From positions 62,001-126,000 of the forward strand of contig NW_027479428.1 in the NCBI RefSeq assembly GCF_051014685.1: a stretch of DNA of 64,000 nucleotides. The letters are read 5' to 3'. Position numbers and translations under genes: made by a program. The notes under the pieces were generated by a model, which saw only the letters and a list, made by a program, of their open reading frames with translations, made no database searches and was not told where the DNA came from. Of this stretch, positions 11,701 to 25,100 are shown one piece after another. How positions within the stretch are numbered: the stretch's first letter is position 1; the number at the start of each line of letters is the position of its first letter. This DNA is from Ptiloglossa arizonensis. Lineage: Eukaryota; Arthropoda; Insecta; Hymenoptera; Colletidae.

Positions 11701-14700
11701 GTATTTTTTCCCTAGGCCATTCTGGTTAAGCGTTTGGAGCAGCAGAATTGCGAAAAATTTTTTGCCTTCTCAACCATTTCTTGGCTTCAAACTCCCATAT
11801 CTCTCGAACGGATTGACCTAACCCAAAAATTCCTGTAGCGTCTGGAAGTAGAAACTCGCCCGATTACAACGGTATGTGTATTTTTTCCCTAGCCCATTCT
11901 GGTCAAGCGTTTGGAGCAGCAGAAATGCGAAAAATTTTTTGCCATCTCAACCATTTCTTGGCTTCAAACTCCCATATCTCGCGAACGGATTGACCCAACC
12001 CAAAAATTCCTATTGCATTTGAAATTAGAAACTCGCCCGATTACAACGGTATGTGTATTTTTTCCCTAGGCCATTCTGGTTAAGCGTTTGGAGCAGCAGA
12101 ACTGCGAAAAATTTGTTGCCTTCTCAACCATTTCTTGGCTTCAAACTCCCATATCTCGCGAACGGATTGACCTAACCCAAAAATTCCTGTAGCGTCTGGA
12201 CGTAGAAACTCGCCCGATTACAACGGTAAGTGTATTTTTTCCCTAGGCCATTCTGGTTAAGCGTTTGGAGCAGCAGAATTGCGAAAAATTTGTTGCCTTC
12301 TCATACATTTCTTGGCTTCAAACTCCCATATCTCGCGAACGGATTGACCTAAGCCAAAAATTCCTGTTGCGTCTGAAAGTAGAAACTCGCCCGATTACAA
12401 CGGTATGTGTATTTTTGCCCTAGGCCACTCTGGTTAAGCGTTTGGAGCAGCAGAATTGCGAAAAATTTGTTGCCTTCTCATCCATTTCTTGGCTTCAAAC
12501 TCCCATATCTCGCGAACGGATTGACCTAACCCAAAAATTCCTATTGCATCTGAAAGTAGAAACTCGCCCGATTACAACGGCATGTGTATTTTTCCCCTAG
12601 GCCATTCTGGTTAAGCGTTTGGAGCAGCAGAATTGCGAAAAATTTTTTGTCTTCTCAACCATTTCTTGGCTTCAAACTCCCATATCTCGCGAACGGATTG
12701 ACCTAACCCAAAAATTCCTATTGCATCTGAAAATAGAACCTCGCCCGATTACAGCGGTATGTGTATTTTTTCCCTAAGCCATTCTGGTTAAGCGTTTGGA
12801 GCAGCAGAATTGCGAAAAATTTTTTCCTTCTCAACCATTTCTAGGCTTCAAACCCCCATATCTCGCGAACGGATTGACCTAACCCAAAAATTCCTGTAGC
12901 GTCTGGAAGTAGAAACTCGTCCGATTACAACGGTATGTGTATTTTTTCCCTAGCCCATTCTGGTCATGCGTTTGGAGCAGCAGAATTGGGAAAAATTTCT
13001 TGCCTTCTCAACAATTTCTTGGCTTCAAACCCCCATATCTCGCGAACGGATTGACCTGACCCAAAAAGTCCTGTAGCGTCTGGAAGTAGAAACTCGCCCG
13101 ATTACAACGGTATGTGTATTTTTTCCCTAGCCCATTCTGGTTAAGCGTTTGGAGCAGCAGAATTGCGAAAAATTTTTTGCCTTCTCAACCATTTCTTGGC
13201 TTCAAACTCCCATATCTCGCGAACGGATAGACCTAACCCAAAAATTCCTATTGCATCTGAAAGTAGAAATTCGCCCGATTACAACGGTATGTGTATTTTT
13301 TCCCTAGGCCATTCTGGTTAAGCGTTTGGAGCCGCAGAATTGCGAAAAATTTTTTGCCTTCTCATACATTTCTTGGCTTCAAACTCCCATATCTCGCGAA
13401 CGGATTGACCTAACCCAAAAATTCCTATTGCATCTGAAAGTAGAAACACGCCCGATTACAACGGTATGTGTATTTTTTCCCTAGGGCATTCTGGTTAAGC
13501 GTTTGGAGCAGCAGAATTGCGAAAAATTTTTTGCCTCCTCAACCATTTCTTGGCTTCAAACTCCCATATCTCGCGAACGGATTGACCTAACCCAAAAATT
13601 CCTGTAGCGTCTGGAAGTAGAAACTCGCCCGATTTCAACGGTATATGTATTTTTTCCCTAGCCCATTCTGGTCAAGCGTTTGGAGCAGCAGAATTGCGAA
13701 AAATTTGTTGTCTTCTCAACCATTTCTTGGTTTCAAACTCCCATATCTCACGAACGGATTGACCTAACCCAAAAATTCCTATTGCATCTGGAAGTAGAAA
13801 CTCGCCCGATTACAACGGTATGTGTATTTTTTCCCTAGCCCATTCTGGTTAAGCGTTTGGAGCAGCAGAATTGCGAAAAATTTTTTGCCTTCGCAACCAT
13901 TTCTTGGCTTCAAACTCCCATATCTCGCGAACGAATTGACCTAACCAAAAAATACCTGTTGCGTCTGAAAGTAGAAACTCGCCCGATTACAGCGGTATGT
14001 GTATTTTTTCCCTAGCCCGTTCTGGTCAAGCGTTTGGAGCAGCAGAATTGCGAAAAATTTGTTGTCTTCTCAACCATTTCTTAGCTTCAAACTCCCATAT
14101 CTCGCGAACGGATTGACCAAACCCAAAAATTCCTATTGCATCTGAAAGTAGAAACTTGCCCGATTACAACGGTATGTGTATTTTGTCCCTAGGCCATTCT
14201 GGTTAAGCGTTTGGAGCAGCAGAATTGCGAAAAATTTGTTGCCTTCTCTACCATTTCTTAGCTTCAAACTCCCATATCTCGCGAACGGATTGACCTAAGC
14301 CAAAAATTCCTGTTGCGTCTGAAAGTAGAAACTCGCCCGATTAGAACGGCATGTGTATTTTTCCCCTAGGGCATTCTGGTTAAGCGTTTGGAGCAGCAGA
14401 ATTGCGAAAAATTTGTTGTCTTCTCAACCATTTCTTAGCTTCAAACTCCCATATCTCGCGAACGGATTGACCTAACCCAAAAATTCCTATTGCATCTGAA
14501 AGTAGAAACTCGCCCGATTACAACGGTAGGTGTATTTTTTCCCTAGGCCATTCTGGTTAAGCGTTTGGAGCAGCAGAAATGCGAATAATTTTTTGCCTTC
14601 TCAACCATTTCTTGGCTTCAAACTCCCATATCTCGCGAACGGATTGACCTAACCCAAAAATACCTGTTGCGTCTGAAAGTAGAAACTCGCCCGATTACAA

Positions 14701-16020
14701 CGGTATGTGTATTTTTTCCCTAGCCCGTTCTGGTCAAGCGTTTGGAGCAGCAGAATTGCGAAAAATTTGTTGTCTTCTCAACCATTTCTTAGCTTCAAAC
14801 TCCCATATCTCGCGAACGGATTGACCTAACCCCAAAATTCCTATTGCATCTGAAAGTAGAAACTCGCCCGATTACAACGGTATGTGTATTTTTTCCCTAG
14901 GCCATTCTGGTTAAGCGTTTGGAGCAGCAGAATTGCGAAAAATTTTTTGCCTTCTCAACCATTTCTTGGCTTCAAACTCGCATATCTCGCGAACGGATTG
15001 ACCTAACCCAAAAATTCCTATTGCATCTGAAAGTCGAACCTCGCCGAATTACAACGGTATGTGTATTTTTTCCCTAGGCCATTCTGGTTAAGCGTTTGGA
15101 GCAGCAGAACTGCGAAAAATTTGTGGCCTTCTCAACCATTTCTTGGCTTCAAACTCCCATATCTCGCGAACGGATTGACCTAAGCCAAAAATTCCTGTTG
15201 CGTCTGAAAGTAGAAACTCGCCCGATTACAACGGTATGTGTATTTTTTCCCTAGCCCATTCTGGTCAAGCGTTTGGAGCAGCAGAATTGCGAAAAATTTC
15301 TTGCCTTCTCAACCATTTCTTAGCTTCAAACTCCCATATCTCGCGAACGGATTGACCTAACCCAAAAATTCCTATTGCATCTGAAAGTAGAAACTCGCCC
15401 GATTACAACGGTATGTGTATTTTTTCCCTAGGCAATTCTGGTTAAGCGTTTGGAGCAGCAGAACTGCGAAAAATTTGTGGCCTTCTCAACCATTTCTTGG
15501 CTTCAAACTCCCATATCTCGCGAACGGATTGACCTAACCCAAAAATACCTGTTGCGTCTGAAAGTAGAAACTCGCCCGATTACAACGGTATGTGTATTTT
15601 TTCCCTAGGCCATTCTGGTTAAGCCTTTGGAGCAGCAGAAGTGCGAAAAATTTGTTATCTTCTCAAACATTTCTTAGCTTCAAACTCCCATATCTCGCGA
15701 AAGGATTGACCCAACCCAAAAATTCCTATTGCATCTGAAAGTAGAAACTCGCCCGATTACAACGGTATGTGTATTTTTTCCCTAGGCCATTCTGGTTAAG
15801 CGTTTGGAGCAGCAGAACTGCGAAAAATTTGTGGCCTTCTCAACAATTTCTTGGCTTCAAACTCCCATATCTCGCGAACGGATTGACCTAACCCAAAAAT
15901 ACCTGTTGCGTCTGAAAGTAGAAACTCGCCCGATTACAACGGTATGTGTATTTTTCCCTAGGCCATTCTGGTTAAGCCTTTGGAGCAGCAGAAGTGCGAA
16001 AAATTTGTTATCTTCTCAAA
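11701..16020 (+). repeat. Mosaic stretch of about 24 monomers
   Basis: The stretch opens with the second copy of the four-monomer block and then has no single tandem period. Recognisable pieces are the first TTTTTTCC / CCCCCATATC monomers (near 12820 and 13000), a copy of the 8.3-8.9 kb block near 14001-14527, and AAGTGCG / TTGTTATC monomers near 15600. The block ~15540-15940 recurs near 18541-18950 (about 17 monomers away). Phase is kept throughout, and nothing other than satellite is present. Confidence 0.85.
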
Positions 16021-18530
16021 CATTTCTTAGCTTCAAACTCCCATATCTCGCGAACCGATTGACCTAACCCAAAAATTCCTATTGCATCTGAAAGTAGAAA
16101 CTCGCCCGATTACAACGGTATGTGTATTTTTTCCCTAGGCCATTCTGGTTAAGCCTTTGGAGCAGCAGAAGTGCGAAAAATTTGTTGTCTTCTCAAACAT
16201 TTCTTAGCTTCAAACTCCCATATCTCGCGAAAGGATTGACCCAAACCAAAAATTCCTATTGCATCTGAAAGTAGAAACTCGCCCGATTACAACGGTATGT
16301 GTATTTTTTCCCTAGGCCATTCTGGTTACGCGTTTGGAGCAGCAGAATTGCGAAAAATTTTTTGCCTTCTCAACCATTTCTTGGCTTCAAACTCGCATAT
16401 CTCGCGAACGGATTGACCTAACCCAAAAATTCCTATTGCATCTGAAAGTCGAACCTCGCCGAATTACAACGGTATGTGTATTTTTTCCCTAGGCCATTCT
16501 GGTTAAGCGTTTGGAGCAGCAGAACTGCGAAAAATTTGTGGCCTTCTCAACCATTTCTTGGCTTCAAACTCCCATATCTCGCGAACGGATTGACCTAACC
16601 CAAAAATTCCTGTAGCGTCTGGACGTAGAAACTCGCCCGATTACAACGGTAAGTGTATTTTTTCCCTAGGCCATTCTGGTTAAGCGTTTGGAGCAGCAGA
16701 ATTGCGAAAAATTTGCTGCCTTCTCATACATTTCTTGGCTTCAAACTCCCATATCTCGCGAACGGATTGACCTAAGCCAAAAATTCCTGTTGCGCCTGAA
16801 AGTAGAAACTCGCCCGATTACAACGGTATGTGTATTTTTTCCCTAGGCCATTCTGGTTAAGCGTTTGGAGCAGCAGAATTGCGAAAAATTTTTTCCTTCT
16901 CAACCATTTCTTGGCTTCAAACCCCCATATCTCGCGAACGGATTGACCTAAGCCAAAAATTCCTGTAGCGTCTGGAAGTAGAAACTCGCCCGATTTCAAC
17001 GGTATATCTATTTTTTCCCTAGCCCATTCTGGTCAAGCGTTTGGAGCAGCAGAATTGCGAAAAATTTGTTGTCTTCTCAACTATTTCTTGGCTTCAAACT
17101 CCCATATCTCACGAACGGATTGACCTAACCCAAAAATTCCTATTGCATCTGAAAGTAGAAACTCGCCCGATTACAACGGTCTGTGTATTTTTTCCCTAGG
17201 CCATTCTGGTTAAGCGTTTGGAGCAGCAGAATTGCGAAAAATTTGTTGCCTTCTCTACCATTTCTTAGCTTCAAACTCCCATATCTCGCGAACGGATTGA
17301 TCTAAGCCAAAAATTCCTGTTGCGTCTGAAAGTAGAAACTCGCCCGATTACAACGGCATGTGTATTTTTTCCCTAGGGCATTCTGGTTAAGCGTTTGGAG
17401 CAGCAGAATTGCGAAAAATTTGTTGTCTTCTCAACCATTTCTTAGCTTAAAACTCCCATATCTCGCGAACGGATTGACCTAACCCAAAAATTCCTATTGC
17501 ATCTGAAAGTAGAAACTCGCCCGATTACAACGGTATGTTTATTTTTTCCCTAGGCCATTCTGGTTAAGCGTTTGGAGCAGCACAATTGCGAAAAATTTTT
17601 TGCCTTCTCAACCATGCCTTGGCTTCAAACTCCCATATCTCGCGAACGGATTGACCTAACCCAAAAATTCCTATTTCATCTGAAAGTAGAAACTCGCCCG
17701 ATTACAACGGTATGTGTATTTTTTCCCTAGGCCATTCTGGTTAAGCGTTTGGAGCAGCAGAATTGCGAAAAATTTTTTGCCTTCTCAACCATGCCTTGGC
17801 TTCAAACTCCCATATCCCGCGAACGGATTGACCTAACCCAAAAATTCCTATTGCATCTGAAAGTAGAAACTCGCCCGATTACAACGGTATGTGTATTTTT
17901 TCCCTAGGCCATTCTGGTTACGCGTTTGGAGCAGCAGAATTGCGAAAAATTTTTTGCCTTCTCAACCATTTCTTGGCTTCAAACTCGCATATCTCTCGAA
18001 CGGATTGACCTAACCCAAAAATTCCTATTGCATCTGAAAGTCGAACCTCGCCGAATTACAACGGTATGTGTATTTTTTCCCTAGGCCATTCTGGTTAAGC
18101 GTTTGGAGCAGCAGAACTGCGAAAAATTTGTGGCCTTCTCAACCATTTCTTGGCTTCAAACTCCCATATCTCGCGAACGGATTGACCTAACCCAAAAATT
18201 CCTGTAGCGTCTGGACGTAGAAACTCGCCCGATTACAACGGTAAGTGTATTTTTTCCCTAGCCCATTCTGGTCAAGCGTTTGGAGCAGCAGAATTGCGAA
18301 AAATTTCTTGCCTTCTCAACCATTTCTTGGCTTCAAACTCCCATATCTCGCGAACGGATTGACCTAACCGAAAAATTCCTATTGCATCTGAAAGTAGAAA
18401 CTCGCCCGATTACAGCGGTATGTATTTTTTTTCCCTAGGCCATTCTGGTTAAGCGTTTGGAAAAGCAGAATTGCGAAAAATTTTTTATCCTTCTCAACCA
18501 TTTCTTGGCTTCAAACTCCCATATCTCGCG
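16021..18530 (+). repeat. 2.5-kb block, copy 1 (18-monomer offset)
   Basis: About 2510 bp (14 monomers) recurs at 19207-21716 with an offset of 3186 bp (18 x 177). Ordered markers include CCCAAACCAAAA, GGTTACGCG, GCCGAATTAC, GTAAGTG, AATTTGCTGCC, GGTATATCTATT, GGTCTGTG, GATCTAAGCC, GCATGTG, CTTAAAACTCC, CACAATTGCG, ATGCCTTGG, CATATCCCGCG, CTAACCGAAAA and GGAAAAGCAG with TTTATCC. The end is sharp: CTCGCGAACGG here against CTCGCGTACGG in copy 2. A 75-codon minus-strand frame (16772-16999) is duplicated with it and is not a gene. Confidence 0.9.
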
Positions 18531-19206
18531 AACGGATTGACCTAACCCAAAAATACCTGTTGCGTCTGAAAGTAGAAACTCGCCCGATTACAACGGTATG
18601 TGTATTTTTTCCCTAGGCCATTCTGGTTAAGCCTTTGGAGCAGCAGAAGTGCGAAAAATTTGTTATCTTCTCAAACATTTCTTAGCTTCAAACTCCCATA
18701 TCTCGCGAAAGGATTGACCCAACCCAAAAATTCCTATTGCATCTGAAAGTAGAAACTCGCCCGATTACAACGGTATGTGTATTTTTTCCCTAGGCCATTC
18801 TGGTTAAGCGTTTGGAGCAGCAGAACTGCGAAAAATTTGTGGCCTTCTCAACCATTTCTTGGCTTCAAACTCCCATATCTCGCGAACGGATTGACCTAAC
18901 CCAAAAATACCTGTTGCGTCTGAAAGTAGAAACTCGCCCGATTACAACGGTATGTGTATTTTTTCCCTAGCCCGTTCTGGTCAAGCGTTTGGAGCAGCAG
19001 AATTGCGAAAAATTTGTTGTCTTCTCAACCATTTCTTAGCTTCAAACTCCCATATCTCGCGAACGGATTGACCTAACCCCAAAATTCCTATTGCATCTGA
19101 AAGTAGAAACTCGCCCGATTACAAAGGTATGTGTATTTTGTCCCTAGGCCATTCTGGTTAAGCGTTTGGAGCAGCAGAATTGCGAAAAATTTGTTGCCTT
19201 CTCTAC
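18531..19206 (+). repeat. Four-monomer spacer between 2.5-kb copies
   Basis: About 676 bp separates the two 2.5-kb copies. Its first part (18541 to ~18950) matches 15540 to ~15940: AAATACCTGTTGCG, then AAGCCTTTGG with AAGTGCG and TTGTTATC, then AACTGCG with TTGTGGCC. It then switches to a CCCGTTCTGG / TTGTTGTC / AACCCCAAAATT monomer like that near 14700. The spacer is thus a patchwork of local material and not an unrelated insertion. Confidence 0.82.
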
Positions 19207-21716
19207 CATTTCTTAGCTTCAAACTCCCATATCTCGCGAACCGATTGACCTAACCCAAAAATTCCTATTGCATCTGAAAGTAGAAACTCGCCCGATTACA
19301 ACGGTATGTGTATTTTTTCCCTAGGCCATTCTGGTTAAGCCTTTGGAGCAGCAGAAGTGCGAAAAATTTGTTGTCTTCTCAAACATTTCTTAGCTTCAAA
19401 CTCCCATATCTCGCGAAAGGATTGACCCAAACCAAAAATTCCTATTGCATCTGAAAGTAGAAACTCGCCCGATTACAACGGTATGTGTATTTTTTCCCTA
19501 GGCCATTCTGGTTACGCGTTTGGAGCAGCAGAATTGCGAAAAATTTTTTGCCTTCTCAACCATTTCTTGGCTTCAAACTCGCATATCTCGCGAACGGATT
19601 GACCTAACCCAAAAATTCCTATTGCATCTGAAAGTCGAACCTCGCCGAATTACAACGGTATGTGTATTTTTTCCCTAGGCCATTCTGGTTAAGCGTTTGG
19701 AGCAGCAGAACTGCGAAAAATTTGTGGCCTTCTCAACCATTTCTTGGCTTCAAACTCCCATATCTCGCGAACGGATTGACCTAACCCAAAAATTCCTGTA
19801 GCGTCTGGACGTAGAAACTCGCCCGTTTACAACGGTAAGTGTATTTTTTCCCTAGGCCATTCTGGTTAAGCGTTTGGAGCAGCAGAATTGCGAAAAATTT
19901 GCTGCCTTCTCATACATTTCTTGGCTTCAAACTCCCATATCTCGCGAACGGATTGACCTAAGCCAAAAATTCCTGTTGCGCCTGAAAGTAGAAACTCGCC
20001 CGATTACAACGGTATGTGTATTTTTTCCCTAGGCCATTCTGGTTAAGCGTTTGGAGCAGCAGAATTGCGAAAAATTTTTTCCTTCTCAACCATTTCTTGG
20101 CTTCAAACCCCCATATCTCGCGAACGGATTGACCTAAGCCAAAAATTCCTGTAGCGTCTGGAAGTAGAAACTCGCCCGATTTCAACGGTATATCTATTTT
20201 TTCCCTAGCCCATTCTGGTCAAGCGTTTGGAGCAGCAGAATTGCGAAAAATTTGTTGTCTTCTCAACTATTTCTTGGCTTCAAACTCCCATATCTCACGA
20301 ACGGATTGACCTAACCCAAAAATTCCTATTGCATCTGAAAGTAGAAACTCGCCCGATTACAACGGTCTGTGTATTTTTTCCCTAGGCCATTCTGGTTAAG
20401 CGTTTGGAGCAGCAGAATTGCGAAAAATTTGTTGCCTTCTCTACCATTTCTTAGCTTCAAACTCCCATATCTCGCGAACGGATTGATCTAAGCCAAAAAT
20501 TCCTGTTGCGTCTGAAAGTAGAAACTCGCCCGATTACAACGGCATGTGTATTTTTTCCCTAGGGCATTCTGGTTAAGCGTTTGGAGCAGCAGAATTGCGA
20601 AAAATTTGTTGTCTTCTCAACCATTTCTTAGCTTAAAACTCCCATATCTCGCGAACGGATTGACCTAACCCAAAAATTCCTATTGCATCTGAAAGTAGAA
20701 ACTCGCCCGATTACAACGGTATGTTTATTTTTTCCCTAGGCCATTCTGGTTAAGCGTTTGGAGCAGCACAATTGCGAAAAATTTTTTGCCTTCTCAACCA
20801 TGCCTTGGCTTCAAACTCCCATATCTCGCGAACGGATTGACCTAACCCAAAAATTCCTATTTCATCTGAAAGTAGAAACTCGCCCGATTACAACGGTATG
20901 TGTATTTTTTCCCTAGGCCATTCTGGTTAAGCGTTTGGAGCAGCAGAATTGCGAAAAATTTTTTGCCTTCTCAACCATGCCTTGGCTTCAAACTCCCATA
21001 TCCCGCGAACGGATTGACCTAACCCAAAAATTCCTATTGCATCTGAAAGTAGAAACTCGCCCGATTACAACGGTATGTGTATTTTTTCCCTAGGCCATTC
21101 TGGTTACGCGTTTGGAGCAGCAGAATTGCGAAAAATTTTTTGCCTTCTCAACCATTTCTTGGCTTCAAACTCGCATATCTCTCGAACGGATTGACCTAAC
21201 CCAAAAATTCCTATTGCATCTGAAAGTCGAACCTCGCCGAATTACAACGGTATGTGTATTTTTTCCCTAGGCCATTCTGGTTAAGCGTTTGGAGCAGCAG
21301 AACTGCGAAAAATTTGTGGCCTTCTCAACCATTTCTTGGCTTCAAACTCCCATATCTCGCGAACGGATTGACCTAACCCAAAAATTCCTGTAGCGTCTGG
21401 ACGTAGAAACTCGCCCGATTACAACGGTAAGTGTATTTTTTCCCTAGCCCATTCTGGTCAAGCGTTTGGAGCAGCAGAATTGCGAAAAATTTCTTGCCTT
21501 CTCAACCATTTCTTGGCTTCAAACTCCCATATCTCGCGAACGGATTGACCTAACCGAAAAATTCCTATTGCATCTGAAAGTAGAAACTCGCCCGATTACA
21601 GCGGTATGTATTTTTTTTCCCTAGGCCATTCTGGTTAAGCGTTTGGAAAAGCAGAATTGCGAAAAATTTTTTATCCTTCTCAACCATTTCTTGGCTTCAA
21701 ACTCCCATATCTCGCG
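19207..21716 (+). repeat. 2.5-kb block, copy 2
   Basis: Near-identical copy of 16021-18530 at +3186 bp. One clear difference is CGCCCGTTTAC near 19820, against CGCCCGATTAC in copy 1. The minus-strand frame at 19958-20185 encodes the same peptide as that at 16772-16999, which shows how little the copies have drifted. After 21716 the sequence switches mid-monomer from AAATACCTGTTGCG type to AAATTCCTGTAGCG type. Confidence 0.9.
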
Positions 21717-22141
21717 TACGGATTGACCTAACCCAAAAATTCCTGTAGCGTCTGGAAGTAGAAACTCGCCCGATTTCAACGGTATATCTATTTTTTCCCT
21801 AGCCCATTCTGGTCAAGCGTTTGGAGCAGCAGAATTGCGAAAAATTTGTTGTCTTCTCAACTATTTCTTGGCTTCAAACTCCCATATCTCACGAACGGAT
21901 TGACCTAACCCAAAAATTCCTAGTGCATCTGAAAGTAGAAACTCGCCCGATTACAACGGTCTGTGTATTTTTTCCCTAGGCCATTCTGGTTAAGCGTTTG
22001 GAGCAGCAGAATTGCGAAAAATTTGTTGCCTTCTCTACCATTTCTTAGCTTCAATCTCCCATATCTCGCGAACCGATTGACCTAACCCAAAAATTCCTAT
22101 TGCATCTGAAAGTAGAAACTCGCCCGATTACAACGGTATGT
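21717..22141 (+). repeat. Monomers linking to an eight-monomer repeat
   Basis: Together with the preceding ~290 bp, these monomers (about 21430-22060) recur near 22846-23470 at an offset of 1416 bp (8 x 177). Shared markers are CTAACCGAAAA, GGAAAAGCAG with TTTATCC, CTCGCGTACGG, GGTATATCTATT with TCAACTATTTC, and GGTCTGTG. The second copy carries TTGTTCTCTTC and CTTGAAAC. The pair shows eight-monomer exchange just before the 28-monomer unit. Confidence 0.82.
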
Positions 22142-25100
22142 GTATTTTTTCCCTAGGCCATTCTGGTTAAGCGTTTGGAGCAGCAGAAGTGCGAAAAATT
22201 TGTTGTCTTCTCAAACATTTCTTAGCTTCAAACTCCCATATCTCGCGAAAGGATTGACCCAACCCAAAAATTCCTATTGCATCTGAAAGTAGAAACTCGC
22301 CCGATTACAACGGTATGTGTATTTTGTCCCTAGGCCATTCTGGTTAAGCGTTTGGAGCAGCAGAATTGCGAAAAATTTGTTGCCTTCTCTACCATTTCTT
22401 AGCTTCAAACTCCCATATCTCGCGAACGGATTGACCTAACCCAAAAATTCCTATTGCATCTGAAAATAGAACCTCGCCCGATTACAGCGGTATGTGTATT
22501 TTTTCCCTAGTCCATTCTGGTTAAGCGTTTGGAGCAGCAGAATTGCGAAAAATTTTTTGCCTTCTCAACCATTTCTTGGCTTCAAACTCCCATATCTCGC
22601 GAACGGATTGACCTAACCCAAAAATTCCTATTGCATCTGAAAATAGAACCTCGCCCGATTACAGCGGTATGTGTATTTTTTCCCTAGGCCATTCTGGTTA
22701 AGCGTTTGGAGCAGCAGAATTGCGAAAAATTTTTTCCTTCTCAACCATTTCTTGGCTTCAAACCCCCATATCTCGCGAACGGATTGACCTAACCCAAAAA
22801 TTCCTGTAGCGTCTGGAAGTAGAAACTCGCCCGATTACAAGGGTATGTGTATTTTTTCCCTAGCCCATTCTGGTCAAGCGTTTGGAGCAGCAGAATTGCG
22901 AAAAATTTCTTGCCTTCTCAACCATTTCTTGGCTTCAAACTCCCATATCTCGCGAACGGATTGACCTAACCGAAAAATTCCTATTGCATGTGAAAGTAGA
23001 AACTCGCCCGATTACAGCGGTATGTATTTTTTTTCCCTAGGCCATTCTGGTTAAGCGTTTGGAAAAGCAGAATTGCGAAAAATTTTTTATCCTTCTCAAC
23101 CATTTCTTGGCTTCAAACTCCCATATCTCGCGTACGGATTGACCTAACCCAAAAATTCCTGTAGCGTCTGGAAGTAGAAACTCGCCCGATTTCAACGGTA
23201 TATCTATTTTTTCCCTAGCCCATTCTGGTCAAGCGTTTGGAGCAGCAGAATTGCGAAAAATTTGTTCTCTTCTCAACTATTTCTTGGCTTGAAACTCCCA
23301 TATCTCACGAACGGATTGACCTAACCCAAAAATTCCTATTGCATCTGAAAGTAGAAACTCGCCCGATTACAACGGTCTGTGTATTTTTTCCCTAGGCCAT
23401 TCTGGTTAAGCGTTTGGAGCAGCAGAATTGCGAAAAATTTGTTGCCTTCTCTACCATTTCTTAGCTTCAAACTCCCATATCTCGCTAACGGATTGACCTA
23501 AGCCAAAAATTCCTGTTGCGTCTGAAAGTAGAAACTCGCCCGATTACAACGGCATGTGTATTTTTTCCCTAGGGCATTCTGGTTAAGCGTTTGGAGCAGC
23601 AGAATTGCGAAAAATTTATTGTCTTCTCAACCATTTCTTACCTTAAAACTCCCATATCTCGCGAACGGATTGACCTAACCCAAAAATTCCTATTGCATCT
23701 GAAAGTAGAAACTCGCCCGATTACAACGGTATGTTTATTTTTTCCCTAGGCCATTCTGGTTAAGCGTTTGGAGCAGCAGAATTGCGAAAAATTTTTTGCC
23801 TTCTCAACCATGCCTTGGCTTCAAACTCCCATATCTCCCGAACAGATTGACCTAACCCAAAAATTCCTATTGCATCTGAAAGTAGAAACTCGCCCGATTA
23901 CAACGGTATGTGTATTTTTTCCCTAGGCCATTCTGGTTAAGCGTTTGGAGCAGCAGAATTGCGAAAAATTTTTTGCCTTCTCAACCATGCCTTGGCTTCA
24001 AACTCCCATATCTCACGAACGGATTGACCTAACCCAAAAATTCCTATTTCACCTGAAAGTAGAAACTCGCCCGATCACAACGGTATGTGTATTTTGTCCC
24101 TAGGCCACTCTGGCTAAGCGTTTGGAGCAGCAGAATTGCGAAAAATTTGTTGCCTTCTCTACCATTTCTTAGCTTCAAACTCCCATATCTCGCGAACCGA
24201 TTGATATAACCCAAAAATTCCTATTGCATCTGAAAGTCGAACCTCGCCCGATTACAACGGTATGTGTACTTTGTCCCTAGGCCATTCTGGTTAAGCGTTT
24301 GGAGCAGCAGAATTGCGAAAAATTTGTTGCCTTCTCTACCATTTCTTAGCTTCAAACTCCCATATCTCGCGAACCGATTGACCTAACCCAAAAATTCCTA
24401 TTGCATCTGAAAGTAGAAACTCGCCCGATTACAACGGTATGTGTATTTTTTCCCTATGCCATTCTGGTTAAGCGTTTGGAGCAGCAGAAGTGCGAAAAAT
24501 TTGTTGTCTTCTCAAACATTTCTTAGCTTCAAACTCCCATATCTCGCGAAAGGATTGACCCAACCCAAAAATTCCTATTGCATCTGAAAGTAGAAACTCG
24601 CCCGATTACAACGGTATGTGTATTTTTTCCCTAGGCCATTCTGGTTAAGCGTTTGGAGCAGCAGAACTGCGAAAAATTTGTTGCCTTCTCAACCACTTCT
24701 TGGCTTCAAACTCCCATATCTCGCGAACGGATTGACCTAACCCAAAAATTCCCCTAGCGTCTGGACGTAGAAACTCGCCCGATTACAACGGTAAGTGTAT
24801 TTTTTCCCTAGGCCATTCTGGTTAAGCGTTTGGAGCAGCAGAATTGCGAAAAATTTGTTGCCTTCTCATACATTTCTTGGCTTCAAACTCCCATATCTCG
24901 CGAACGGATTGACCTAAGCCAAAAATTCCTGTTGCGTCTGAAAGTAGAAACTCGCCCGATTACAACGGTATGTGTATTTTTTCCCTAGGCCTCTCTGTTT
25001 AAGCGTTTGGAGCAGCAGAATTGCGAAAAAATTTTTGCCTTCTCATCCATTTCTTGGCTTCAAACTCCCATATCTCGCGAACGGATTGACCTAACCCAAA

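Noticed and set aside
16772..16999. Minus-strand 75-codon frame, duplicated at 19958-20185, as a conserved gene pair
   Set aside because: The identity comes from the 2.5-kb block duplication; the translation is antisense satellite with no independent features.
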